The notes beneath the pieces were generated by a model that searched no databases, had not been told where the DNA came from, and saw only the letters and a program-made list of their open reading frames with translations. A program made the position numbers and the translations under genes. A stretch of DNA of 64,000 nucleotides from Pedobacter sp. KBW06 (GTDB lineage: Bacteria > Bacteroidota > Bacteroidia > Sphingobacteriales > Sphingobacteriaceae): positions 1,642,061 to 1,706,060 of the forward strand of contig NZ_QAJL01000003.1 in the NCBI RefSeq assembly GCF_003852525.1, written 5' to 3'. Shown here piece by piece: positions 7,845 through 17,800 of this stretch. Position 1 is the stretch's first letter. Each line of letters opens with the position of its first letter.

Positions 7845-7929
7845 AAAAAAAAAGCCTATGTGCTTTGAGGACCTGTAAAATCTTTCCTTCAAAAGATTTT
7901 GAGACCGAAAAGTACATAGGCTTTTTTTT
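7845..7929. terminator. Large two-stem bidirectional terminator
   Basis: The outer stem is about 20 bp: an A-tract plus GCCTATGT (7854-7861) pairs with ACATAGGC (7914-7921) plus a T-tract, extended inwards by a G.U pair and four more pairs. Inside lies a perfect 9-bp hairpin AAAATCTTT/AAAGATTTT (7877-7885, 7892-7900). It separates the converging genes at 7346 and 8118. The extra internal hairpin is unusual for a plain terminator. Confidence 0.75.
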
Positions 7930-7953
7930 AGTGTAAAACTTTAACACAAAACT

Positions 7954-8078
7954 CTAACGCAAGCTTCAACATAAAGCAATAACGCAAGCTTCGATATAAA
8001 GCACTAACACAGGCTTCAACATAAAGCGATAACTAAAGCTTCAACTTAAAGCAATAACATAAACCTCAACGCAGCGCA
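7954..8078. repeat. 25-bp tandem minisatellite, five units
   Basis: Five contiguous 25-bp units begin at 7954, 7979, 8004, 8029 and 8054. The consensus is roughly NTAACNCAAGCTTCAACATAAAGCA. The first three are very similar, and divergence increases towards 8078. Partial copies continue on both sides. The tract lies downstream of the terminator and just beyond the 3' end of the DPP-IV-like gene. Confidence 0.8.
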
Positions 8079-8117
8079 TTAACATAAAACGTCAATACAC
8101 ATAACGTCAAAACCGAA

Positions 8118-10271
8118 TTACTTCAAATGAAGCATAAAATAATCCGTTACTTTCTGATAAAGATGCGCACGGTCTTTGCCCGTCACATTGTGCTCATGCC
8201 CCGGATAAATCATATAATCTACCTGAACATTTTTATCAACCGCATGTTTTACAAAATCAACAGTGTTCTGTTGCAATACCACCGGATCCTGAATCCCGTG
8301 AATCAATAGCAGATTTCCTTTCAGATTCTCTACTTTATCAGATAAGTTAGTGGCAGCAAAACCTTCAGGATTCTCCTGAGGAGTATCCATATAACGTTCT
8401 GTATACATCACTTCATAGAACTTCCAGTTGATCACGGCACCACCTGCAACCGCAGCTTTAAAGACACCAGGATGATTTACCATAAAATCAACGGTGTTGA
8501 AACCACCAAAGCTCCAGCCAAATAGGCCCATATTGCTGCTATCTACATAAGGTAAACCTTTCAAATGATCGACAGCTTTCATCATGTCTTCCATTTGAAC
8601 ATCACCTACTTTTCTGAACATAGACTGCTCAAAGGCTTTACCTCTGTTATCACTGCCACGGGTATCAATGGTAAGCACCACATATCCACGCTGTGCCATG
8701 TACCTGAACCAGTAATCGCCAGCTCCGGCATTCCAGCTATTGGTAATCAATTGCGCATGAGAACCACCATACCAGTAAACAATGACAGGGTATTTTTTAG
8801 TATTGTCAAAATTGGTTGGCTTATACAGACTGCAATAAATGTCATCGCCAGTATTGCTTTTGATGGTAAAGATCGAAGACTTTTCTGTAGCATACGCCGC
8901 AAGCGGATTGGCTGCGGTAAGTAGAACTTTAGTTTTGGCAGAAGCGGTTTCTATCAGCTGGATGACCCTTGGCTGATCCTGATTGCTGTAACTGTCGATC
9001 ACCGTATTCCCCGAGCTGCTCACCTGTGCATTATGAACCGCAGCTCCCAGGGTAATCCTTTTCGATTTTCCGGATTTGATGTCCAATACATATAGATTTC
9101 TTGTGATTGGCGATTCTTCGGTAGATACATAATACAGCTGATCACCTTTAGGGTTAAAGCCTTTTACTTCTATCACCTCCCAGTTGCCTTTGGTCAGTTG
9201 TTTTAGGACTTTCCCTTTAAGGTCATACAGGTATAAATGATTCCATCCATCGCGGTTGCTCTGCCAAATAAATTTTGAAGGATCGGTTTTAAGGAACAGC
9301 ATTGGTACCAGTGGCTCCACGTACTTTTCATCTTTTTCCTCGAAAATGGTTTTGATAAAATCACCTGTTGCCGCATCATATTGATTGAGCTTCATGTGGT
9401 TTTGTCCGCGGTTTAAGACCGCAATATATACATATTTATCATCCGGACTCCAGGCAATATTAGTCAGGTATTGTTCTGCAGGCTGCCCGGTTTTCAGGTA
9501 TACCACCGCTTTTGTTGCCGTATTATAAATGCCAACTGTAACCTCATGACTCTTGTCTCCTGCCATTGGGTATTTGATATTCACATTTTTTGCAGGGCGT
9601 GAGGTCCAGTCGATGATCGGATAGTCTGAAACCATTTGCTGATCCATTCTGTAGAAAGCCAGCTGTTTGCCGTTGTTGCTCCAGAAGGTTCCTTTGGAGA
9701 TTCCAAATTCATCTCTGTGAACAGAGGAAGCATAGACGATATCTTTGGTTCCATCAGTTGTAACTTGTTTTGCTTCTTTTCCGTCGGATACGAACAGGTT
9801 GAAGTTGTCCAGATAGGCCACATAACCCGCTTCGCTTTCTTCTGCATTTGTTTTACCTGCCAGGTCTGCACTAACCACCGTTTTATAGGTATTCTTTGCG
9901 GGGTTAAAGGCTACTTTGGCACCATTCAGGAACAGGATCCAGTCGGCACCCTGGTTAAATTGAATAAAAGGCATTGCCTTTAATGTATCCTTTTGTACCG
10001 CTTTTAATTTCTGGTTCAGCTGGCTGAGGGTAAGGAAAGTTTGTTCTTCTTTAGATTTGAAATTACCGGTCATCCATACCGGGCCATTGGCCAGGCGCTT
10101 TGCATACACATAATCTTCAGTTCCATAAATGAACTGAACCTGCGAGAGGTTTTCAGGAGCAAGGGTAGTGCGGGCATTACTCATTGCATCCTGCATGGTC
10201 AGTGTTTTATTCTGGGCGATTCCATAAAAAGCAATCGATACCAACTGACATACTAAGATAAGTTTCTTCAT
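8118..10271 (-). CDS. S9 family peptidase, dipeptidyl-peptidase IV type
   Basis: A 717-residue exported serine peptidase that would remove N-terminal dipeptides from peptides in the periplasm. The N-terminal signal peptide is MKKLILVCQLVSIAFYGIAQ. An eight-bladed DPP-IV beta-propeller is followed by an alpha/beta hydrolase domain with nucleophile in GWSFGG (near residue 586), Asp in HGIQDPVV (near 661) and His in PGHEHNV (near 694). The frame is open further upstream, but ATG 10271 starts the signal peptide and has a -7 box 20 nt before it. The gene is monocistronic by context. Confidence 0.93.
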   Translation of the reverse strand: MKKLILVCQLVSIAFYGIAQNKTLTMQDAMSNARTTLAPENLSQVQFIYGTEDYVYAKRLANGPVWMTGNFKSKEEQTFLTLSQLNQKLKAVQKDTLKAMPFIQFNQGADWILFLNGAKVAFNPAKNTYKTVVSADLAGKTNAEESEAGYVAYLDNFNLFVSDGKEAKQVTTDGTKDIVYASSVHRDEFGISKGTFWSNNGKQLAFYRMDQQMVSDYPIIDWTSRPAKNVNIKYPMAGDKSHEVTVGIYNTATKAVVYLKTGQPAEQYLTNIAWSPDDKYVYIAVLNRGQNHMKLNQYDAATGDFIKTIFEEKDEKYVEPLVPMLFLKTDPSKFIWQSNRDGWNHLYLYDLKGKVLKQLTKGNWEVIEVKGFNPKGDQLYYVSTEESPITRNLYVLDIKSGKSKRITLGAAVHNAQVSSSGNTVIDSYSNQDQPRVIQLIETASAKTKVLLTAANPLAAYATEKSSIFTIKSNTGDDIYCSLYKPTNFDNTKKYPVIVYWYGGSHAQLITNSWNAGAGDYWFRYMAQRGYVVLTIDTRGSDNRGKAFEQSMFRKVGDVQMEDMMKAVDHLKGLPYVDSSNMGLFGWSFGGFNTVDFMVNHPGVFKAAVAGGAVINWKFYEVMYTERYMDTPQENPEGFAATNLSDKVENLKGNLLLIHGIQDPVVLQQNTVDFVKHAVDKNVQVDYMIYPGHEHNVTGKDRAHLYQKVTDYFMLHLK

Positions 10272-10291
10272 TGTTTTTGTAATTGATGCGC

Positions 10292-10299
10292 CAAATGTA
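10292..10299 (-). promoter_or_regulatory. -7 box of the S9 peptidase gene
   Basis: TACATTTG on the minus strand (10299-10292), a perfect TAnnTTTG match, lies 20 nt before ATG 10271. No TTG at the 19-bp spacing was seen. Confidence 0.55.
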
Positions 10300-10438
10300 A
10301 CAATTAACTGTGGACGAGTGTTAGGATGCAACAATATTGCAACGTTAATTTTATAACATCAGTTTTGTTTATCGTCTCATTTGAAGCATCACCCACGCTA
10401 ACAGCATCATTATATAAATACTTTCAACTAAATTGTCA

Positions 10439-10490
10439 GGAAGGGACTCCGTTAATACCAGTTTAGATTCATGCCGAAGTCCCTCCTTCT
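10439..10490. terminator. Hairpin after the phosphoesterase-PQQ gene
   Basis: GGAAGGGACT-CCG (10439-10451) pairs imperfectly with CG-AGTCCCTCCTTC (10475-10489) around a ~23-nt loop. There is no clear T-run on the minus strand, so it is at best a weak terminator for the gene ending at 10506. Confidence 0.4.
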
Positions 10491-10505
10491 ATTCCAATAA
10501 CAGAT

Positions 10506-12923
10506 TTAGTTAATTTTCAGCGCATATACATTTCCTGCAAAATCAACCACAAAGAGCTCCTTACCCTGTAATACCGGATCAGCAAAGACAGGGGCACCGA
10601 GGTTTAGTTTTTGCAAGACCATACCTGAATCTTCATTAACCACATAAATATGGCCATCAGAAGCGCCAAACAACAATTCATTTCCGTGTTTTACAACCGT
10701 ACTTTCCACTGTTCCTGATTCCGGTCCTGTATATGGAGCCGAATAAACCAGCGCATTTCCTGTAGGTCTGTTCCATACTTCTTTTAAGGTTTTCAGGTCG
10801 TAGGCCACTACTCCGTTTTTTGCCGTAGGCATCACGATATATTTATCCGTAATCAGAGGTGTAGCCATCACTTTAAACTCGTAACCTGCTTCGATTTTAT
10901 CCAGGTTTTTTCCTGTTAAAGGATCGAGAATAAATAAGGTATTTAATCCTGTGATGTACAGTTTACCATCTTTATAGATCCCTGTACTGCTTCTGAAGCG
11001 GAGTCCTTCGTCGCTTCTTTTCCACAATAGTTTTCCTGTTTTACGGTCGTGCGCAAATAAGCTCTGCCAGTTGCTTCCGGTAATGATGACATCTCCTGCG
11101 ATGGTCATCTTTTCCGGGGTTCCCTCCCCGCCGGTCCATTCTTTGTTTGTCCATAAGGTCTTTCCTGTTGCCACTTCCAGCGCCTGGAAATAAGCTCCGG
11201 AGCCTGTATAATAGATCCCTTTTTCTGCAATTCCGCCGGATACATAACCCGGAAGGTATTTCATTCCCAGGTCCTTTTTCCAGACCAATGTTCCATTACT
11301 GGCTTTCAACGCATAAGTAAAGCCTTCCATATCCGTACATAAGATCAGGCCTGAATCGTAAGAAATTGCGTGTTTCACAGAGTTCCGGGTTTTAAAATGC
11401 CAGGCAACTTTCCCCGTTTTAGCATCCAGTGCCGTTACGCCGCACAGCAGGTTATTCGCATCGTCTATCGTTGCTGTAAACAATTTTCCTTCCGCCAGTA
11501 AAGGGTTGGCTTTCCATACGCTTCCTTTAACGTTATTAGTCCATTTCAATGACAAATGAGTCTGCTTGTCTGATGATGATGAAGTTGTTGCTGTTGCCTG
11601 GTTACTGCTCAGTGGCAGGCTGAATTTCTGTTTCTGGATATACTCCTGTCCGTCGTTGAAGATCAGTTCCGTCTGAATCGTCAGGGATTTCCCTTTGGAT
11701 AACTTTGTTACCGGAACCTGTCCGGACCAGCTCCAATCTGTATTTGCAGTTAAGGCTGTTGTGCTGAGCTGATTTCCTTTTTCATCATAGATGATGCTTT
11801 TTGCGGATTTCAGCATCGTCTCACTATCGTAGATATTTGCATTGATCTGCAATGCACCATCTTTGATCCATACCATATCCCTGCCCGAAGGACTATTCAC
11901 CACCAGGTGCTTATGCAGGTAGGTATAATGCGGTTTGATCTCTTTTACTCCATCCTTATCAATCTCGATAGATAGAAATTGTCCGGCTGAATTGTCTATT
12001 CCGCCCATGCTTGGCGAAGCAGAAGAGATGTACTGAATGCCTGTTTTCTCGCTTTTTCTGACGAAGTTATTGTGCCAGTGCCCATAGACCCATGCTTTCA
12101 GGTTGTTCTCATTCAGTTGAATCGAATCGTTCTTTCCTTTGAGCACAAACTGATCATTATACGTCAGGAGGTCATGGTTAAAAATGATCACCGGCTTATT
12201 TTTATCCGTTGCCGCAAGGTCATTCTTCATCCAGCTGATCACCTCATCCACCGTGTAAGAAGGCTGAACATCTCCCGAGCGCATTGGCGTAACGATAAAA
12301 TGCGCAGGCCCTGCATCGAATGAATAATATACCGGACCGAAGAGGCTTTCAAACAATTCCTCTCCGTAAGCCCCTTTTACCAGATCGTGGTTTCCGATGC
12401 AGTAAAACACCTGCTTGCCCAGGGTTTCTGCTGTTACCTGACTTGCATGGAAATTAAGACCTTTTTCATAACAGATGTCTCCGGTATGCACAATGAAGCT
12501 GATGTCCTGCTTTTTGGAGAAGTTCTTTAAGTTACCGATCCAGTCGTTGTATTTGTCGGTTTCTGTATCCGTGATTTGCAGCATTTTTACCGAAGCACCT
12601 GCACTCGTCGGATCTGGCAACAAGCCGAAGTTATACGCTTTTACTTTGTCGTCGGTTTTGATGTAGTGTTTATCGGCAAGTTTGTATCCTGCGGGAAGGG
12701 TGACGAATATAAACCTTGTTTTGGCATGTCCCGGCAGGTTAAAGTTTCCATCCTGATCCGTGCGGACCACATGCTGTCCATCAGAAACCGCCACTCCTGC
12801 CATTCCTTTTTCGGAGGCCTCGGCCGTTTTATTTCCGTTCTTATCTACAAAGACTTTGCCCTTGTATTGCGCCCCTGCAACCGAAGTCAGCAGTGCCATT
12901 GTGACCATTAAAATTAACCTCAT
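10506..12923 (-). CDS. Calcineurin-like phosphoesterase fused to a PQQ-type beta-propeller
   Basis: An 805-residue exported protein with a signal peptide (MRLILMVTMALLTSVAGA). Residues ~20-95 form a prealbumin-like N-domain. Residues ~110-310 form a metallophosphoesterase with GD in HTGDICYEKG, the GNHD motif in CIGNHDLVKG, NHD in IFNHDLL and GHWHNN. The first motif reads TDTET, lacking the usual DxH histidine. A metallophosphoesterase C-domain follows, then ~350 residues of PQQ/WD-like blades (repeated KTGKxxW patterns). It lies downstream of the SusC/SusD pair behind a terminator. Substrate is unknown; a secreted phosphodiesterase acting on sugar or lipid phosphates is possible. Confidence 0.85.
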   Translation of the reverse strand: MRLILMVTMALLTSVAGAQYKGKVFVDKNGNKTAEASEKGMAGVAVSDGQHVVRTDQDGNFNLPGHAKTRFIFVTLPAGYKLADKHYIKTDDKVKAYNFGLLPDPTSAGASVKMLQITDTETDKYNDWIGNLKNFSKKQDISFIVHTGDICYEKGLNFHASQVTAETLGKQVFYCIGNHDLVKGAYGEELFESLFGPVYYSFDAGPAHFIVTPMRSGDVQPSYTVDEVISWMKNDLAATDKNKPVIIFNHDLLTYNDQFVLKGKNDSIQLNENNLKAWVYGHWHNNFVRKSEKTGIQYISSASPSMGGIDNSAGQFLSIEIDKDGVKEIKPHYTYLHKHLVVNSPSGRDMVWIKDGALQINANIYDSETMLKSAKSIIYDEKGNQLSTTALTANTDWSWSGQVPVTKLSKGKSLTIQTELIFNDGQEYIQKQKFSLPLSSNQATATTSSSSDKQTHLSLKWTNNVKGSVWKANPLLAEGKLFTATIDDANNLLCGVTALDAKTGKVAWHFKTRNSVKHAISYDSGLILCTDMEGFTYALKASNGTLVWKKDLGMKYLPGYVSGGIAEKGIYYTGSGAYFQALEVATGKTLWTNKEWTGGEGTPEKMTIAGDVIITGSNWQSLFAHDRKTGKLLWKRSDEGLRFRSSTGIYKDGKLYITGLNTLFILDPLTGKNLDKIEAGYEFKVMATPLITDKYIVMPTAKNGVVAYDLKTLKEVWNRPTGNALVYSAPYTGPESGTVESTVVKHGNELLFGASDGHIYVVNEDSGMVLQKLNLGAPVFADPVLQGKELFVVDFAGNVYALKIN

Positions 12924-12952
12924 TATTTCTATTTGTGTGTGTTTTAAAAATA

Positions 12953-12985
12953 TAAAAAAAGCAGCAGGTCTTTCAACCTGCTGCT
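12953..12985 (-). terminator. Terminator after the susD-like gene
   Basis: On the minus strand a 10-bp stem (12985-12976 with 12969-12960) closes a 6-nt loop and is followed by a run of T (A-tract at 12953-12960 on plus). It separates the SusC/SusD pair from the phosphoesterase gene, so transcription of the latter is either partial read-through or from an unseen promoter. Confidence 0.85.
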
Positions 12986-13014
12986 GGATTAAGGCATTAA
13001 TTCTTCATCGTTCA

Positions 13015-14814
13015 TTACCAACCGAATACCTGTTTCAGCTGTGGGTTCACGACCATTTCGCTGATTGGAATAGGTCTGTAATAATATTTAGGCTCTATAA
13101 AAACCCTCGGCTGATCCCTGTCGCGGGTAAAGGCGATGAAACCGGAAGTCCCCTTGCTCAGGTAGAAATTCTGGTCCTTTCCATCTTTATCCTTCAGGTA
13201 ATACTTGGATAATTTTTCTTTGACAGCTGCAGGCAAGGCTGCGATCGGAGATTCATCATTTGGAGAAGCCAGGATGGCGATATCCGGTTGCCCGTCGCCC
13301 GTCACGTCCATTGCACCCAATGCGGGCACATACATTCCCTGCTGACTATCCTGAAACAGTTTACCTGATTTCCAGCGCATCAAATCATCAAAACGACGAC
13401 CTTCGCAAGCCAGCTCTACCCTTCTCTCCCTGCGGATTTCCAGTAACAATGCCCGGTTTGAAGCGTTTGCATTTGGATAAGTAGCCGATAAAACAGGATC
13501 CAATGCAACACCTACATTCATTGAAGGCATTTTTACACGTGCACGCAGCAGGTTAACCGTTTGGTCCAGATCGGCCTGACCGATGGTTCCGGATTCGGCT
13601 TTCGCTTCTGCATTGATCAACAATACTTCTGCATACCTGAAGATCGGCAAATCCGTATAATTCAATTCCCATCCCTGTCTCAGGTCCGCAGAACGCGGAT
13701 AAAACTTGATCTGGTTGTAACCGCCCAATGTAGGCTTGATCCGGTAAGGTTCATCCAATGTGCTCGCGCCTCTGAATGCAGGATTGATAATGGTTTCCAT
13801 CATTCTCGGATCACGGTCTGCAAAAACTTCCGTGTATACTTTGGTATCATATCCGGGGCTGGACGTGAAAGGTGTACCATCAGTTTTCAGATAGGTATCT
13901 GCAAGATTTCTGCTCAGCGACCAGGTATAATCAAGAACCGTATGGCTGTTGTTTCCCAGTCCCAGTTCTTTGCTGTAATCTGCCAGCATGATCACTTCTT
14001 TATTTGCGGTAAGGTTGGCACTGGCGAACAAATCCCGGTAATCCAATCCTCCTTTTCCCGTGTTCGTGATGCTGAATCCACCATCTTTCATGATTTTTGC
14101 CGAGGCAGCAATTGCCGCATCCAGGAAGCGCTGATAATCGCCGCTCAACTGAATTTCATCATGGTATTTCCTGAACGTACCTTCATGCAAAGCGAAGCGC
14201 GACAATAAGGTTAATGCTGCCCATTTTGTAACACGGGTATTGGTGCCATCCGGTTTGATATTTTCTGCTGCATAGTTCAGATCGCTCAATACCGAGTCGG
14301 CCACCAGTGCCCTTGGGTCCTGGCCTTTCATTAAGGCTGGATCATCTGCAGTTAATGTTTTACTGAACCAGGGAACATTGTGGTATTTCCTGATTTTTTC
14401 AAAATAGAAATTGGCGCGGAAGAAGCGTGCAATACCTACAAAATGTCTGATCAATGCAGGATCGCCCTTTACCTGAGGGATGTGATCCAGCATGAAATTG
14501 ATTCTGCGTAATGCTTCCCAATCTGCTTTGCCCCAACCGCTAGCATTGGCCGAGGATAAGCCACCTCTTACCAGCAGGTCTACTTCCCCATCGGCATTAT
14601 AGTTCGCGATATTATCCGAATTGATGTCCGAATAACTTGGAGAAAGATACCTGTAAAAGCCATTGCTATAGGTTTCCAAATCGGCCGGCGACTGGAAGAA
14701 TGAGCCTTCTGTAATTTCTGTTTGCGGATCTCTCTGCAGGAAGTCTTTCTTGCAGGCAGTCATCCCTATAGTAATCAATCCTAAAGCAAGGATATATGTT
14801 GTTCTTAGTTTCAT
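13015..14814 (-). CDS. SusD/RagB family nutrient-binding outer-membrane lipoprotein
   Basis: A 599-residue lipoprotein that would cap the SusC partner and capture the nutrient at the cell surface. The lipobox is GMTAC (Cys near residue 20), followed by KKDFLQRDPQTEITEGSFF, the typical SusD opening. The TPR-rich helical SusD core runs through the chain, and the conserved C-terminal region includes LLEIRRERRVELACEGRRFDD's core (RRERRVELACEG) and the end NPQLKQVFGW. It lies 16 nt after the SusC gene, so the two form one transcriptional unit. The substrate cannot be read from sequence; the glycosidase upstream suggests a beta-linked glycan (inference). Confidence 0.95.
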   Translation of the reverse strand: MKLRTTYILALGLITIGMTACKKDFLQRDPQTEITEGSFFQSPADLETYSNGFYRYLSPSYSDINSDNIANYNADGEVDLLVRGGLSSANASGWGKADWEALRRINFMLDHIPQVKGDPALIRHFVGIARFFRANFYFEKIRKYHNVPWFSKTLTADDPALMKGQDPRALVADSVLSDLNYAAENIKPDGTNTRVTKWAALTLLSRFALHEGTFRKYHDEIQLSGDYQRFLDAAIAASAKIMKDGGFSITNTGKGGLDYRDLFASANLTANKEVIMLADYSKELGLGNNSHTVLDYTWSLSRNLADTYLKTDGTPFTSSPGYDTKVYTEVFADRDPRMMETIINPAFRGASTLDEPYRIKPTLGGYNQIKFYPRSADLRQGWELNYTDLPIFRYAEVLLINAEAKAESGTIGQADLDQTVNLLRARVKMPSMNVGVALDPVLSATYPNANASNRALLLEIRRERRVELACEGRRFDDLMRWKSGKLFQDSQQGMYVPALGAMDVTGDGQPDIAILASPNDESPIAALPAAVKEKLSKYYLKDKDGKDQNFYLSKGTSGFIAFTRDRDQPRVFIEPKYYYRPIPISEMVVNPQLKQVFGW

Positions 14815-14830
14815 GATGATGCTTCTTGCG

Positions 14831-17800
14831 TTAAAAATTAAGGTTCAAACCAAAAGAGAATGTTTTCTGGAAAGGATAGATTTTTCCGTCCAGTCCTTCA
14901 GGGTCTAATCTCGCTTTGATGTGCGACACATCAAATACGTTTTCAGCACTGAAGTACACTCTCAATTTATCCATCTTCATCTTGCTCGTTAAAGATTTAG
15001 GAAGGGTATAACCTACCGTAAGGTTCTTTAAACGCAGGTAAGAAGCATCCTGAAGGTATCTCGTCTGTGGATTTCCAAGCTCCGTTGCATCTTCAGCAAT
15101 GTAAGCTTTCACCCTTGGGAAATAAGCGTTTGGTGTTTCCGGCGTCCAGTGGTCCAGGTTGTGTACCTGAACATTTGTCCATGGTTGTGCATATACACCC
15201 CAGAAGTAATGGTTGCTGGCATTTGGATACCAATCTCTTTTTCCTACACCCTGGAAGAACAGGCGGATGTCAAAACCTTTCCATCCTGCCCCCAGGTCAA
15301 TTCCGTAACGATAGCGTGCTTCATCATTTCCGATGATCTTCTGATCTCCGTGATCGGCAAGTGTATTTTTTCCTTTGTTGATTTTACCATCATTGTTGAG
15401 GTCTTTGAATTTCAAATCTCCCACATCAAATTTATATCCGGTATCATCCGCACCTACTGCACTTTGATCGGCATGACTTGCCAGTTCTTCTTTGGACTGG
15501 AAGAAACCTTCGGTCTCTAATCCCCAGATTTCTCCGATTTGCCTGCCCACATAGTAATCAGATAAGAGGCCATTCGGGTTGTCGAACTTGGTAATGAAAG
15601 TTTTGCTGTCCCCCATATTGAAACCAATGTTGTAATAGAACTGGCTGTTGTCCAATAAGAAACCATCTTTCCATCCGATTCTGATCTCCCATCCTTTGGT
15701 TTTCAAATCCGCTGAATTTACTTTAGGTTCTACCGTTCCAAATGGTCCCGGAAGTGTTCTGCCTTTGGTCAGCATTCCCTCTGTATAACGGGTATAGGCA
15801 TCAAAATTAAGGTCTAAGCGGTTTTTGAAGAGGCTCACATCTCCACCGAAGTTAACTGTAGATACCCTTTCCCAGGTCAGGCTTGGTGCTACTGCTGCCG
15901 GAGGTCTTACCTCTGTTGGCCTTTTGCCATCCAGAATCTGATTGATCTGTCCGGAGCCCATTGCAGGGATGTAATAATACGCGCCTACGTCCTGGTTACC
16001 CAATGCGCCATAAGAAGCGCGGAATTTCAACAGGTCGATGCCTAACTTTTCCGCCACCGGCTTAAAGAATTTCTCTTTGCTCAGCACCCATCCAACGGAA
16101 GCCGAAGGGAAGAAACCCCAGCGGTCATTGGTAGGGAAACGGGAAGTCCCGTCGTAACGGCCATTCAGTTCCAGGATATATTTATCGTCGAAAATATAAT
16201 TCAAACGGTAAAACCAACCCCTTACTGCCCAGTCCTCGATGTACTCTTTACTCGTTAATTCGCCTGTAGCCAGGTTAACGGAAGGAAGTGTACTGCTGAT
16301 TAGACCTTTACGGTTTACCCATGCGGCATTACGGTTTCTGTACTCCTGGTTGAAACCGGCAAGTACCTGTACATAATGTTTGGTGTCGAATGTTTTATGA
16401 AAATCCGTGTAAATGTTATAGATGTTGTGTCTGATATGTCTGTCGTCATTTTGCGCCCAGCCCGGGTTTGAACCACTATAGCTTATTGCTGAATTCGGAC
16501 CTGTTTTATAAGCTACCGGAATTTCGTAAGATTTCCCTGCGGTATCGATCCTTCTGATGGTCGCATCTGCTTTCAGGTCCCAGATGTCTTTCACCAGGCT
16601 TGCTTTTGCGGTGAATGTGGTCTGGAAGTTATTGCTTCTCGTTACCGAACGGCCTCCGCTTTGCAACCTGCCAAGCAATGCTGCACCTGTAGAAGTCCAG
16701 CTTCCGTCAGGGTTTCTCGGTACGTCTAAAGAACTTTGTCTGTTCACATTGTGAAAAAATCCTTCTCCACCATACGAAGAAGCATCGTAAGTACTCGACA
16801 TGAAAGAGGTATTGTTTCCGATCGTCAGCCATTTTGAAAGACTATAATCCGCTTTTGCACGCAGGTTATAGCGGTCATAGGTATCATTACCATAACGAAG
16901 CATTCCATCATTCCGGAAATACTCCGATGACATATAATAGCTCAGCTTCTCATCTTTCTTGGAGATGTTCATGTTCGCACTATAGGTCGGTGCACTTGGT
17001 TTGTACACTTCATCCATCCAGTTCGTACTGCCATAATACATCCAGGCATTGGGATCCGAAGGCGAAATAATCACTGAGGGTAAGGAAGGATTTTGAGAAC
17101 GCTGTCTCGCATATTCCCTTACATTATCCGGAAAGAGGTTATACAAAGGATAAGCCGCATCATGTTTATATTCCATTACCTCTAATGGGTCGGTTACCAC
17201 AGCTGGTACTTTCCCCAGGTTTCTTATGGCATAATATGTATTCACACCAACTTTCAGATCTGCACTTTTGGCGCTTTTTGTGGTGATCAATACCACGCCA
17301 AATGCACCTCTTGCACCATATATCGCAGCAGATGCCGCATCTTTCAGTGAGGTTACGCTCTCGATATCTGCAGGATTCAAAGCCATCAGCTCATCTGAGG
17401 TAAAAGGAACGTTATCTACCAGGATATAGGGTCCTCCTCCATTTACGGAAGTAAAACCACGGATATTAAAGGAAGGTGCTTTATTCACCTGTCCGCTCGT
17501 CACGCTGATGTTCAGGTTGGGAATCAATCCCTGTAAACCTGCTCCGACACTTGAAAAAGGTCTGTTTTCAATTTCTTTACTCGTCACCCCATCTACGGCA
17601 CCACTCAGGTTGGTTTTCTTTTGAACACCATAACCTACTACCACTACCTCATTCAAAAATTTATCGTCGTCTTTCAGGACTACATTGATCAGCTTTCTCG
17701 TTCCGATCACTACTTTCTGTTCTGTTAGTCCGACATAAGAGAATACCAGTACATCGGCAGGAGAACCTGCTTCAATCTGATAGTTTCCATTTACATCTGT

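Noticed and set aside
7954..8078. CRISPR-like array
   Set aside because: Units are contiguous 25-mers without spacers, and no cas genes are near.
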